The translations under genes and the position numbers were made by a program. Below, piece by piece: positions 23,450 through 32,287 of a stretch of 35,760 nucleotides of DNA. Within the stretch, counting starts at the first letter, position 1. Every line of letters starts with the position of its first letter. Source of the DNA: RBG-16-66-20 sp035308765 (GTDB taxonomy: Bacteria > Pseudomonadota > Gammaproteobacteria > Burkholderiales > SG8-39); contig DATGGA010000098.1 of the NCBI GenBank assembly GCA_035308765.1, positions 1-35,760 of the forward strand, given 5' to 3'. Below the pieces are notes generated by a model, which ran no database searches, was not told the origin of the DNA, and saw nothing but the letters and a program-made list of their open reading frames with translations.

Positions 23450-24442
23450 ATGAAAGCCGTCGGCCTCTACCGCTACCTTCCGGTCGACCACCCCGAGTCG
23501 CTGCTGGACCTGGAGGTGGACGAGCCGGCCGCCGCGGGGCGCGACCTGCTGGTCGAAGTGAAGGCGGTCTCGGTGAATCCGGTGGACACCAAGCGCCGGG
23601 CGCCCAGGGACCTGGTGGAGAAGACGCCGAAGATCCTCGGCTTCGACGCGGCGGGGGTGGTGAAGGCCGCCGGTCCGGACTGCACGCTGTTCAGGCCCGG
23701 CGACGCGGTGTACTACGCCGGCAGCGTGATCCGGCAGGGAACGAATTGCCAGTTCCACCTGGTGGACGAGCGCATCGTCGGCCGCAAGCCCGCGAACCTG
23801 CCGTTCCCGGAGGCCGCGGCGCTGCCGCTCACCACGCTCACGGCCTGGGAGCTGATATTCGACCGCATGGGCGTCTCGATATCGGGAGCGCATTCCGGGA
23901 GGAGCCTGCTGATCCTGGGCGGCGCCGGCGGCGTGGGCTCGGTCGCGATCCAGCTCGCGAAGAAGCTGGCGAAACTGCACGTCACCGCCAGCGCATCCCG
24001 GCCCGAATCCATCGCCTGGTGCAAGGCCCTCGGCGCGGATGCCACGGTGGACCACACGAAGCCGATCGAAATGGAAGCGGATTTCGTGCTTTGCCTTTCG
24101 TCTTCCGATTTTTACTGGAACCAGTTTCCGAAAATGACGAAACCGCAGGGCAAAATCGGCCTCATCGTGCGCACGGTCAGGCCGGTGGACCTCGCCATCC
24201 TGCACGACAAGAGCATCGCGGTCTGCCTGGAAGGCATGTTCACGCGCTCGACGTTCCAGACGCCGGACATGGAAGCGCAGCACCTGCTGCTGGATGAAGC
24301 CGCGGGCCTGGCGGAGGCGGGGGTGCTGAAGACGACCATGACCCGGAACCTCGGGAAAATCGACGCCGCCAACCTCAAGCGGGCCCACAAGCTGCTGGAA
24401 GAGGGCCACGTCGTCGGCAAGCTGGTGCTGGAAGGGTGGTGA
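23450..24442 (+). CDS. Zinc-binding-type alcohol dehydrogenase/quinone oxidoreductase (MDR superfamily)
   Basis: The protein has 330 residues. The GroES-like N-terminal half contains VEVKAVSVNPVDTKRR, GFDAAGVV and FRPGDAVYYAGS. The NAD(P)-binding half has LPLTTLTAWELIFDR and LILGGAGGVGSVAIQLAK (Rossmann glycine motif at about 161-178). The catalytic and structural zinc cysteines are absent, so this is the zinc-independent reductase type acting on quinones or enones. The stop overlaps the start of the ABC_sub_bind gene (TGATG), so they are co-translated. A serine cluster near 24085-24140 (LCLSSSDFYWNQF) uses AT-ending codons. Confidence 0.9.
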   Translation: MKAVGLYRYLPVDHPESLLDLEVDEPAAAGRDLLVEVKAVSVNPVDTKRRAPRDLVEKTPKILGFDAAGVVKAAGPDCTLFRPGDAVYYAGSVIRQGTNCQFHLVDERIVGRKPANLPFPEAAALPLTTLTAWELIFDRMGVSISGAHSGRSLLILGGAGGVGSVAIQLAKKLAKLHVTASASRPESIAWCKALGADATVDHTKPIEMEADFVLCLSSSDFYWNQFPKMTKPQGKIGLIVRTVRPVDLAILHDKSIAVCLEGMFTRSTFQTPDMEAQHLLLDEAAGLAEAGVLKTTMTRNLGKIDAANLKRAHKLLEEGHVVGKLVLEGW

Positions 24443-25428
24443 TGCCCGCCATGAAGCGCAGGACCCTGCTGGGCGCGCTCGGCCTGGCCGCCGCGCTGCC
24501 GCGGTTCGCCATGGCGCAGTCCGAGCGCCAGATGCAGGTGATCGTGCTGTTCAGCGGAGACTCGGTGGAGGATGAGCCCGCGACGCGCTCCTTTTTCGAC
24601 CAGATGCGCCGCCTCGGATGGATCGAGGACCGGAACATCGTCTACGAGCGCCTCTACGGCAAGGGCATGCGCGCCTACCTGGAAGGCATGGCGCGCTCCG
24701 CGGTGAGCCGCACCCCGGACCTGATCTTCGCTTCGGTCGCGAGCATCGCGCTGGCGGTGCTGGAGGAGACCGACTCCATCCCGGTGGTGTTCATGACTTC
24801 GTCCGATCCGGTGGCCGGCGGGCTGGTGACGTCGCTGGCGCGGCCGGGCCGCAACGCGACCGGCACTTTCCAGCCGCCGGGGGACGTCGCGCCGAAGCGC
24901 CTCGAGCTGATCCGGGAGGTTCTGCCGCATAGCACGCGCATCGGCGCCGTGTTCGACCGCCGCGCGGCCGGCATCCAGCAGCAGAAAGAGCTGTACCAGG
25001 CGACCGCGGCGCGCATGGGCTTCGACCTGCACGCGGTGGATTTCACCAATTTCGAAGTCGTGCCCAAGGCGCTGGCCAGGTTCCGCAAGGACAAGATCGC
25101 CGCGGTGCTGGTCGCGGGCTCGCTGACGCTGTTCGCGCGCCGCCGCGAGGTGGTGAACGCCGCGATGCGCAACAGCATCATGCTGCTCACCACGCGCGCC
25201 GAGTGGGTGGAATCGGGCGCGGTGCTCAGCTACGGCGCCGAGGTCGCGGAGGCGCTGCGCCGCTGCGCCAAGATCTCCGACCGTATCCTGAAAGGCGCGC
25301 CGGCGGGGTTGATACCGGTGGAAGAGGTGACCAAGTTCGAGCTGGCGGTCAACCTGCGCTCGGCGCAGGCGCTGGCCGTCGATATCCCGAAGCCGGTCAT
25401 CGAGCGCGCCGACCGCGTCCTCAAATAG
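24442..25428 (+). CDS. ABC_sub_bind (TrpX-like) substrate-binding protein
   Basis: The protein has 328 residues; the ATG at 24442 overlaps the previous stop, and a signal with twin arginines follows (MKRRTLLGALGLAAALPRFA). It matches the ABC_sub_bind family: VIVLFSGDSVEDEPATRSFF, RLGWIEDRNIVYER, PVVFMTSSDPVAGGLVTSLA, RPGRNATGTF, KRLELIREVLPHSTRIGAVF and GAEVAEALRRCAKISDRILK. Such periplasmic proteins bind small ligands, tryptophan in the TrpX case, for a TrpYZ-type permease and ATPase. Neither is encoded nearby. Coupling with an MDR reductase and an amidohydrolase suggests a shared substrate. Confidence 0.9.
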   Translation: MPAMKRRTLLGALGLAAALPRFAMAQSERQMQVIVLFSGDSVEDEPATRSFFDQMRRLGWIEDRNIVYERLYGKGMRAYLEGMARSAVSRTPDLIFASVASIALAVLEETDSIPVVFMTSSDPVAGGLVTSLARPGRNATGTFQPPGDVAPKRLELIREVLPHSTRIGAVFDRRAAGIQQQKELYQATAARMGFDLHAVDFTNFEVVPKALARFRKDKIAAVLVAGSLTLFARRREVVNAAMRNSIMLLTTRAEWVESGAVLSYGAEVAEALRRCAKISDRILKGAPAGLIPVEEVTKFELAVNLRSAQALAVDIPKPVIERADRVLK

Positions 25429-25435
25429 AGCCGCC

Positions 25436-27079
25436 ATGCACGACCTGCTGATCCGCGGCGCGACCGTCTACGACGGCAGCGGCGGGCCGGGCAAGGCGCT
25501 GGATATCGGGGTTGTCCGGGGGAAGATCACTTTTCCGGGCAAGGGCGAAACCTCCGCAGGAAAAACGGTCGATGCCGGCGGCCTCGCGCTGATGCCGGGC
25601 ATCGTCGACGTCCACACGCACTACGACGCCCAGGTCACCTGGGACCGTACGCTGTCGCCTTCCCCGGCGCTGGGCGTCACGACGGCGGTGCTGGGCAATT
25701 GCGGCTTCGGCATCGCGCCCTGCCCCGGGCCGCAGCGCGATACCGTGCTGCGCAACCTTTCGGTGGTCGAGGGCATGGACCTCGCCGCGCTGCAGGCGGG
25801 CGTGCGCTGGGAGTTCGAGAGTTTCTCCGATTACCTCGCGCAGCTGCGCCGCATCGGCCCGCTCGCCAACGTCGCGGTGCTGGCGCAGCACTCGACCATC
25901 CGCAGCGCGGTGATGGGCGAGGAAGCCTCGACGCGTGCAATTCCTTCGGATCCCGAACTTTCGAGAATGAAGTCCCTGGTGCGCGAGGCCATGGATGCGG
26001 GCGCGATCGGATTTTCGTCTTCGTTCTCGCCCAATCATGCGGGATGGGGGGGCAGGCCCATGCCTTCCACGATTGCGGCGGATTCCGAACTTTTTTCCCT
26101 TACTGGAATTCTAGGCGAAAAGGCGAAAGGAATTTTCGTCATGGCCACCGGGCCGCGCGGCACGCCGGAGTACATGGAGGCCATCGCCGCGGCCAATGGC
26201 CGCCCCGCGTTCATGGTCACGGTGCTGACCATGTACAACGACGCCGAGCCCGCCAGGGCGCTGACCTACTACGACCGCTGCGCCGCGGCGCGCAGGCGCG
26301 GCCACGAGGTGTACATCCACACCAGCTGCCAGCCGCTGTCCTTCGACTTCACGCTCGAGGAGCCATACCTGCTGTATTCGCACGACGCCTTCGATCGCGT
26401 GAAGGCGGCCAGGCCGGAAGAGCGGAAGCAGATATACAAGGACGCGGCGTTCAGATCGCGTTTCCGGGAGAACCTGAAGAATCCCAAGCAGGGCATTCTC
26501 TTTTACGGGGATTGGACGAAGATGGAAAAGGAAAGCGTCCCCGTCAGCGAGCTGGCCAAGGCGGCCGGCAAGGATCCGCTGGATTATTTTTTCGATTTGC
26601 CCGTGGAAGCTCAACTGATAGGAAAATTATTCCAAAACAACGATGCGGGCGTGGCGCCGCTGCTGAAGCACGAGCAGGGCGTGGTGGCGCTGTCCGACGC
26701 GGGGGCGCACCTGATCTATTTCTGCGACGCCGGCTTCGGCCTGCATTTCCTGCAGCACTGGGTGCGCGAGACGGGCACCTTCACGCTGACGGAGGGCGTG
26801 CGCAGGCTGACCAGCGACCCCGCGGCCAAGTACCGCATTCCCGGCCGCGGAACGATCGGGACGGGCGCCTGGGCGGACCTTGTGCTGTTCGATCCGGCCA
26901 CGGTGGGTATTTCTTCCCTGAAGAAAATAAGGGATCTGCCCGGGGGCGGGACCCGCATGACGCGCGCGCCGGCGGGCGTGCACGGCGTGTGGGTGAACGG
27001 CGTGCAGGTGCACGACGGCAAGGACTACCTGCAGCCGGCCGCGGGCCCGGGACGGGTGTTGACCGAATTCAGCGCCTGA
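25436..27079 (+). CDS. N-acyl-D-amino-acid deacylase-like amidohydrolase
   Basis: The protein has 547 residues. The metal-dependent TIM-barrel amidohydrolase features are MHDLLIRGATVYDGSGGPG, GIVDVHTHYDAQVTW with the HxH pair, GVTTAVLGNCGFGIAPC with the cysteine typical of D-aminoacylases, and ALSDAGAHL with the catalytic Asp. The C-terminal small domain is GRGTIGTGAWADLVLFDP and GVWVNG. The family releases D-amino acids from N-acyl forms or opens related cyclic amides. It lies 7 bases after the ABC_sub_bind gene, so it is in that operon. The last 11 bases overlap the convergent cyclase gene. AT-ending codon patches occur at about 26000-26135 and 26590-26640. Confidence 0.9.
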   Translation: MHDLLIRGATVYDGSGGPGKALDIGVVRGKITFPGKGETSAGKTVDAGGLALMPGIVDVHTHYDAQVTWDRTLSPSPALGVTTAVLGNCGFGIAPCPGPQRDTVLRNLSVVEGMDLAALQAGVRWEFESFSDYLAQLRRIGPLANVAVLAQHSTIRSAVMGEEASTRAIPSDPELSRMKSLVREAMDAGAIGFSSSFSPNHAGWGGRPMPSTIAADSELFSLTGILGEKAKGIFVMATGPRGTPEYMEAIAAANGRPAFMVTVLTMYNDAEPARALTYYDRCAAARRRGHEVYIHTSCQPLSFDFTLEEPYLLYSHDAFDRVKAARPEERKQIYKDAAFRSRFRENLKNPKQGILFYGDWTKMEKESVPVSELAKAAGKDPLDYFFDLPVEAQLIGKLFQNNDAGVAPLLKHEQGVVALSDAGAHLIYFCDAGFGLHFLQHWVRETGTFTLTEGVRRLTSDPAAKYRIPGRGTIGTGAWADLVLFDPATVGISSLKKIRDLPGGGTRMTRAPAGVHGVWVNGVQVHDGKDYLQPAAGPGRVLTEFSA

Positions 27080-28133
27080 GTTCGACGCCGGAGGCGCGGA
27101 TCGGCTGCTTGCGGCCGCGCAGGGCAAGTTCGCCGAGGTCCTTCATCTCCATGTCCGCCTGCGGCCCGAGCGAATCCAGCGCGGCCGCCGAAGCGATGAA
27201 GCGCACGCCCTGGTCGCGCGTCGCCTGCTCCAGGCGCGAGGCGGTGTTCATGACGTCGCCGTGGAACACGATGGCGCGGCGCTGCTCGCCGACTTCGCCC
27301 GCGATCACCTCGCCCAGGTGCAGCGCGGCGCGCAGGCCGGGTTCGGCGGCGAACCGTTCGCGGAATTGCTCCTCGAGCGCGAGCAGGGCCGCTTCCATCA
27401 GGAAGAAGCAGCGCAGCGGCCGCGCATCCAGCCTGCCTTCCTTCTCGGTCCAGGTCACCACGATCTCGTCGCCGACGTACTGGTAGATCTCGCCGTTGCA
27501 GGCGGCCACCGGCTCGGCGGTGGCGCTGAACACCGCCGCCAGGAACTGGTGCGCCTGCATGGGCCCGAGCCGCTCGGCGATCGCGGTCGAGCCGATCACG
27601 TCCACGAACAGGAAGAAGCGCCGCTCGCGCCGCGGCCGGCGGTAGCGCCCGAGCACCAGGTCGCGGAAGGTGCGCCGCCCCACCAGGCCCGCGGCCTGCA
27701 GCACGATGACGAAGATCAGCGTGGTCGCGAGGGAGACGCCGATGGTCGTCAGTTCGCCGCGCGGATCGAGAGGCGCCAGCGGCGCCAGCGCGAACGATCC
27801 CGGGAACAGCAGCGCCCAGGCCTGCGCGGTGCCCCATTTCGTCACCGCGGTGACGATCGCCGCGTAGGCAAGCGACTTCAGGACGACGACGGCAACGAAC
27901 GGCAGGCGCAGCAGGCGTTTCGCCGAGGAGCCTTCGCGCAGCAGGAAAATCTCGATCGCGGCGATGCTGCCGGCGACGACCATGCTGTTGCCGATGCCGA
28001 TCACCATGCTGAGCAGGGGCAGGGCGCCGGCCGGCGTCAGCACCACGCCGTAGACCGCGCCGATGGGCGCGCTGATGGCGAGAATCCGCAGGTACAGCTT
28101 GACGCGCCCGCGCTGCAGGGCCGTGAGATCCAT
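27069..28133 (-). CDS. Membrane-bound class III adenylate/guanylate cyclase
   Basis: The protein has 354 residues from the ATG at 28133; a GTG at 28151 would add six residues. The N-terminal half has about five hydrophobic segments (roughly 17-160). The catalytic domain (about 170-330) shows FLFVDVIGSTAIAERLG with the first metal Asp, GEIYQYVGDEIVVTW with the second Asp, and VFHGDVMNTASRLEQATRD with the transition-state Asn and Arg. It should make cAMP or cGMP from ATP or GTP at the inner membrane. The nucleotide-selecting residues were not assigned. It is divergent from the cytidylate-kinase-like gene, with 56 bases between. Confidence 0.88.
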   Translation of the reverse strand: MDLTALQRGRVKLYLRILAISAPIGAVYGVVLTPAGALPLLSMVIGIGNSMVVAGSIAAIEIFLLREGSSAKRLLRLPFVAVVVLKSLAYAAIVTAVTKWGTAQAWALLFPGSFALAPLAPLDPRGELTTIGVSLATTLIFVIVLQAAGLVGRRTFRDLVLGRYRRPRRERRFFLFVDVIGSTAIAERLGPMQAHQFLAAVFSATAEPVAACNGEIYQYVGDEIVVTWTEKEGRLDARPLRCFFLMEAALLALEEQFRERFAAEPGLRAALHLGEVIAGEVGEQRRAIVFHGDVMNTASRLEQATRDQGVRFIASAAALDSLGPQADMEMKDLGELALRGRKQPIRASGVELRR

Positions 28134-28189
28134 GGCCGGCAAAGGTAACACCGCGGCTATACTTCGCCGATGCCAGGGGGAAAACGACC

Positions 28190-29023
28190 ATGCCGTTGAT
28201 CGCCATGAACCGGGAAATGGGCTCGCTGGGCAAGGATGTCGCCGCGGGCCTGGAACAGGCGCTGGGCATGAAGGTCCGGCACCACGAGATGATCGACCAC
28301 CTCGCCAACCGCGCCCGCATGCGCAAGAGCCACGTGGTCAGCTTCCTCGAAGGCACGCAGGGGCTGCTCGAACGCCTGACCACGGACCAGGTGCGCCTGC
28401 GCATCCTCACGGCGGACGAGATCCTGTCCATGGCCGAATCGGACGATGCGGTGATCCTGCGCGGCTGGGGCGCGACCTCGCTGCTCAAGGAGGTGCCGCA
28501 CGCGGTGCGCGTATGCGTTTCGGCCTCGCGGCGCACGCGCGTGCGGCGCATGATGGAGCGCCTGAAATCGGAAGACGCGCGGCAGGTGGAGCGCATCGTC
28601 GACCACAACGACGAGGCGGCGCGCGCGGTGATGCGGCGGCACTTCCACATCGACCCGCGCGACATCAACGAATACGACATGGGCTTCAATACCGACCGCT
28701 TGGCGGTGGACCAGTGCGTGGACGAGATCGTCAAGATGGTGAAGTCGCGCCAGTTCGCCGAGACCGAGGCCTCGCGCGCGAAACTGCGCGACATCGCGCT
28801 CGCGCATCACGTGCGCGCCGCGCTGCGCACCCACGGCTCGACGGCGCACTGCGCGGTGCGGGTGGCGGCGGACGGCGGGCGCGTGGAGCTGCGCGGCGAC
28901 GTCGACAATATCGACCAGAGCGAAGCCTGCAGCGACATCGCGCTGCGCATCAAGGGCGTGCGGCATCTCCAGAACCACCTCAACGTCATCGAAGTCACCG
29001 GCCGCAAGTCCGGCGGGGCATGA
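28190..29023 (+). CDS. Cytidylate kinase-like domain fused to a BON-like domain
   Basis: The protein has 277 residues. The N-terminal part (1-195) resembles cytidylate-kinase-like proteins: PLIAMNREMGSLGKDVAAGL contains a P-loop-like GSLGKD, then HHEMIDHLANRARM, VILRGWGATSLLKEVPHAVR, VRVCVSASRRTRVRRMMERL and INEYDMGFNTDRL. The C-terminal part (about 203-272) reads like a BON domain: LRDIALAHHVRAALRTHG, GRVELRGDVDNIDQSEACSD and IKGVRHLQNHLNVIEV. The kinase substrate is unknown; a nucleotide or a small phosphate acceptor is likely. The stop overlaps the TauD-like start (ATGA). Confidence 0.8.
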   Translation: MPLIAMNREMGSLGKDVAAGLEQALGMKVRHHEMIDHLANRARMRKSHVVSFLEGTQGLLERLTTDQVRLRILTADEILSMAESDDAVILRGWGATSLLKEVPHAVRVCVSASRRTRVRRMMERLKSEDARQVERIVDHNDEAARAVMRRHFHIDPRDINEYDMGFNTDRLAVDQCVDEIVKMVKSRQFAETEASRAKLRDIALAHHVRAALRTHGSTAHCAVRVAADGGRVELRGDVDNIDQSEACSDIALRIKGVRHLQNHLNVIEVTGRKSGGA

Positions 29024-29841
29024 TCGCCGCGCAGCGGATTTCCGGCGCGCTGGGCGCGGAGATTTCGGGCGTCGATCTCTCCAGGCCGCTGTCGAAGGCG
29101 GACCTCGCCGAGGTCAGGCGGCTCTGGCTCGAGCACCTGGTCGTTTTCTTCAGGGACCAGGAGCTGGACGGAAAGCGGTACATGGCCTTCGCCCGGCAGT
29201 TCGGCGAGCCGGTCGAGTACCCGATGGTGAAGGGGATCGAGGGATTCCCGAAAATCATCGAGGTGAAGAAGCTGGAACACGAGCGCATTCCGTTCGGCGG
29301 CATCTGGCATACCGATACCGCCTACCTCGATCGCCCGCCGATGGCCTCGATGCTGCTCGCGCGCGAAATTCCGCCCTTCGGCGGCGACACGCTGTTCGCC
29401 AACATGTATCTGGCTTTCGAGTCTCTTTCTCCCGGCTTGAAGAAACTCCTCGAAGGCCTCAGGGCGGTCAACTCTTCAACCAAGGCCGATGCGTCGATGA
29501 CGCGCGAAGATGCAATCAAAATTTCCGGCAAGGAAATAAAGAAATATTCGGCCGAGCACCCGGTGGTGCGCACGCATCCGGAGACCGGGCGCAAGGCGCT
29601 GTACGTGAACTCCGGCCATACGCTGCGCTTCGCGGGCTGGACGGAGGAGGAAAGCGCTCCTCTGTTGAAGTTTTTGTTCGATATCCAGATAAAACCCGAG
29701 TTCACCTGCCGCTTCGCCTGGCGGCCGGGCTCGATCGCGCTGTGGGACAACCGCTGCGCGCAGCACAACCCGGTCAACGACTACCACGGCTACCGGCGCG
29801 TGATGCACCGCATTACACTGGCCGGAGATGTTCCGGCCTAG
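29020..29841 (+). CDS. TauD/TfdA family Fe(II)/2-oxoglutarate dioxygenase
   Basis: The protein has 273 residues. The iron triad is visible: His97 and Asp99 in GIWHTDTAYLDRPPM, and His249 in DNRCAQHNPVNDYHG. Arg264 in HRITL, 15 residues beyond the distal His as in TauD, should bind 2-oxoglutarate. The N-terminal AAQRISGALGAEISGVDLSR is typical of the family. It oxidises a sulfonate, phenoxyacetate or similar small acid; the substrate is unknown. It overlaps the gene before by 4 bases and the permease gene after by 14 bases. AT-ending codon clusters appear at about 29415-29560 and 29655-29700. Confidence 0.92.
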   Translation: MIAAQRISGALGAEISGVDLSRPLSKADLAEVRRLWLEHLVVFFRDQELDGKRYMAFARQFGEPVEYPMVKGIEGFPKIIEVKKLEHERIPFGGIWHTDTAYLDRPPMASMLLAREIPPFGGDTLFANMYLAFESLSPGLKKLLEGLRAVNSSTKADASMTREDAIKISGKEIKKYSAEHPVVRTHPETGRKALYVNSGHTLRFAGWTEEESAPLLKFLFDIQIKPEFTCRFAWRPGSIALWDNRCAQHNPVNDYHGYRRVMHRITLAGDVPA

Positions 29842-32287
29842 CCTGCTGTTCCTGCTGTATCCATTCAAGGGCCGCACGCTGCTCTCCGTCCTGGGGATCG
29901 CGCTCGGCGTGGCGCTGGGTTTCTCGGTGCATTTGATCAACCGCGCCGCGGTGAATGAACTGTCCGCCGGCGTGCGCACGCTGGCGGGGGAAGCCGACCT
30001 GGAGGTGCGCGGCGGCCGCGGCGGTTTTCCCGAAGCGCTCTACGCGCGGCTCTCGCGCCTGCCCGGCGTGGCCGTGGCGAGTCCCGTGCTGGAAGCGGAG
30101 GCCGGGATCGCGGGCAGCACGAAAACCGTCCGCTTGATCGGCATCGATCCGCTGCGCGCGGCGCTGATCCAGCCGGCGCTGTTCGCGGAGGATCCGGGAC
30201 GCAGGCTGGAATTGCTGAAGCCGGATACGGTGTTTCTGTCTTCCGGTCTTGCGGCGGAAAAAACCTTGAAAATTATTTCCGGACTCGAGGTCGTCGAGCT
30301 CAAGGTCGCCGGAAATCTGCCCGGCCTGCGCGGCGCAACGGCGCTGACCGACATCTCCACCGCGCAATGGCGGCTCGGGCGCCTGGGAGAACTGAACCGG
30401 ATCGACCTGCGCCTCTCGCCCGGCGCCGACCGCGCGGACATGCAGGAGAAAATCGCGGCGCTGCTGCCGCCGGGCGTATTCGTCTCCACGCTGGATGCGG
30501 TCGCGGAGTCGGGGGCCAGCCTGTCGCGCGCCTACCGCGTCAACCTGGACGTGCTGGCGCTGGTGGCGCTGTTCACCGGCGGCTTCCTGGTGTTCTCGGC
30601 GCAGGCGCTGGAGGTGGCGCGGCGGCGGCAGGAGCACGCGCTGCTGCGCGTGCTGGGACTGGAGATGCGCGGCGTGGCGCGGCTGGTGCTGGCGGAGGCG
30701 GGAATGCTGGGCGCGCTGGGCGGCGTGCTCGGCGTCGCGCTCGGCTACGCGCTCGCCCGCGCGGCCGCCGGCTTCGGCGGCGCCGACCTGGGCGCGGGAT
30801 TCTTCCGCGGCGTCGCGCCGCAGATCGAATTGCCGCTCGAAAACGGCATTTTCTACGTGCTCGGCGGCGTCGCGGTGGCGCTGGCGGGCGCGCTGCTGCC
30901 CGCGCTGGACGCGGCGCGCGCCGCGCCCGCGCAGGCGCTCAAGGCGGGCGACGAGCAGCGCATGTTCGGCCGCGCGGTGGCGGTCTGGCCCGGACTGTCG
31001 TGCTTTGGTCTTGCATTGGTGCTCATTCCGTTGAAACCCGTGCACGGCATACCAGTTGCGGGATATGCCGCCATCGCCTGCCTGCTGATGGGCGGAATTC
31101 TTTTCATGCCTTTTCTCTCGCAATACGTTTTTTCCAAATTAAAAACAAATGATTCCATTGCCTATTCCCTCGCACTCTCCCAGCTTCGCGGCGCTCCCGG
31201 CCAGGCGATGGTGAGCCTGGCGGCCATCGTCGCCAGCTTTTCGCTGATGGCGGCGATGGCGATCATGGTGGCGTCGTTCCGCGGCTCGGTGGACGACTGG
31301 CTGGGCGTGGTGCTGCCGGCGGACCTCTATTTCCGCACCACGCAGGCGGGCGAGACGGCGTGGATCGACCCGGCGATGGAAGCGCGGGTGCGGGCGCTGC
31401 CGCAGGTGGAGCGGGCGGCGTTCCTGCGCAGCGGCCGGATCGCGCTGGATCCGGCGCGTCCGGCCGTGGCGCTGATCGCGCGCGACGTCGCCGCCACGCG
31501 CTATCCGTCGGTCGGCAAGACGTACGAGAGGAAGGAGGGCGACCCGCCGCCGGCCTGGATCTCCGAAGCGGTTGCCGACCTGTACGGGGCAGGGGTTGGT
31601 TCGGTCATCGAATTGCCGTTGTCAGGCAAAAAATTTCCCTTCGTCGTCTCCGGCATCTGGCGCGACTACGCGCGGCAGCACGGCGCCATCGTGATCGAGC
31701 GCGCCACCTACGCCGCGCTCTCCGGCGACCGCCGCGCCAACGACGCCGCGCTGTGGCTCAAGCCCGGCGCCAGCGCCGCGGCCGCGGCCGACGCGCTGCG
31801 CGCGCTGCCCGGCGGGCCGCTGCTGGAGATATCCGGCCCGGGCGAGATCCGCGGCAACTCGCTCGCCATCTTCGACCGCAGCTTCGCCGTGACCTATGCG
31901 CTGGAAGCGGTCGCGGTGCTGGTCGGGCTGTTCGGCCTTTCCTCCAGCGTCGGCGCCATCGTGCTCGCGCGCCGGCGCGAGTTCGGCGTGCTGCGCCATC
32001 TCGGCATGACGCGCTCCCAGATCGGCGCCATGCTCGCCGCGGAAGGCGGATTGCTGGCGGTGCTGGGCGTGCTGGTCGGCCTCGTCCTGGGCGGCGCCAT
32101 CAGCCTGATCCTGATCCGCGTCGTCAACCGCCAGTCGTTCAACTGGAGCATGGACGTGCATTTGCCATATGGGCTGCTGGCTGGTTTGTCGTTTTTACTG
32201 GTTTTTCTGGCAGTAATAACCGCATGGTTGTCAGGAAGAGAGGCAACAGGCATCGGCCCGGTCCGCGCCGTCAAGGAGGATTGGTGA
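29828..32287 (+). CDS. FtsX-like ABC transporter permease (AttFG/LolCE-like, two MacB-FtsX domains)
   Basis: The protein has 819 residues. An N-terminal membrane segment (about 18-38, LSVLGIALGVALGFSVHLIN) leads into a periplasmic domain, then a first FtsX domain (about 235-365) with RRRQEHALLRVLGLEMRGVA and LGGVLGVALGYAL. Two hydrophobic segments (about 385-435) and a second half follow, ending in another FtsX domain (about 695-810) with RRREFGVLRHLGMTRSQIGA. This fused arrangement fits exporters for lipoproteins or other envelope molecules. No ATPase gene is adjacent. It overlaps the TauD gene and is coupled by GTGA to an AttH-like gene, which recalls the AttEFGH set without AttE. The region at about 31000-31180 is AT-rich. 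Confidence 0.87.
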   Translation: MFRPSLLFLLYPFKGRTLLSVLGIALGVALGFSVHLINRAAVNELSAGVRTLAGEADLEVRGGRGGFPEALYARLSRLPGVAVASPVLEAEAGIAGSTKTVRLIGIDPLRAALIQPALFAEDPGRRLELLKPDTVFLSSGLAAEKTLKIISGLEVVELKVAGNLPGLRGATALTDISTAQWRLGRLGELNRIDLRLSPGADRADMQEKIAALLPPGVFVSTLDAVAESGASLSRAYRVNLDVLALVALFTGGFLVFSAQALEVARRRQEHALLRVLGLEMRGVARLVLAEAGMLGALGGVLGVALGYALARAAAGFGGADLGAGFFRGVAPQIELPLENGIFYVLGGVAVALAGALLPALDAARAAPAQALKAGDEQRMFGRAVAVWPGLSCFGLALVLIPLKPVHGIPVAGYAAIACLLMGGILFMPFLSQYVFSKLKTNDSIAYSLALSQLRGAPGQAMVSLAAIVASFSLMAAMAIMVASFRGSVDDWLGVVLPADLYFRTTQAGETAWIDPAMEARVRALPQVERAAFLRSGRIALDPARPAVALIARDVAATRYPSVGKTYERKEGDPPPAWISEAVADLYGAGVGSVIELPLSGKKFPFVVSGIWRDYARQHGAIVIERATYAALSGDRRANDAALWLKPGASAAAAADALRALPGGPLLEISGPGEIRGNSLAIFDRSFAVTYALEAVAVLVGLFGLSSSVGAIVLARRREFGVLRHLGMTRSQIGAMLAAEGGLLAVLGVLVGLVLGGAISLILIRVVNRQSFNWSMDVHLPYGLLAGLSFLLVFLAVITAWLSGREATGIGPVRAVKEDW

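Noticed and set aside
27025..28794. 589-residue minus-strand open frame overlapping the cyclase and kinase-like genes
   Set aside because: It runs in the wrong frame over two well-supported genes and shows no family motif.
29813..31123. 436-residue minus-strand frame opposite the FtsX permease
   Set aside because: Composition is Arg/Gln/His-rich antisense; the plus strand encodes clear FtsX features.
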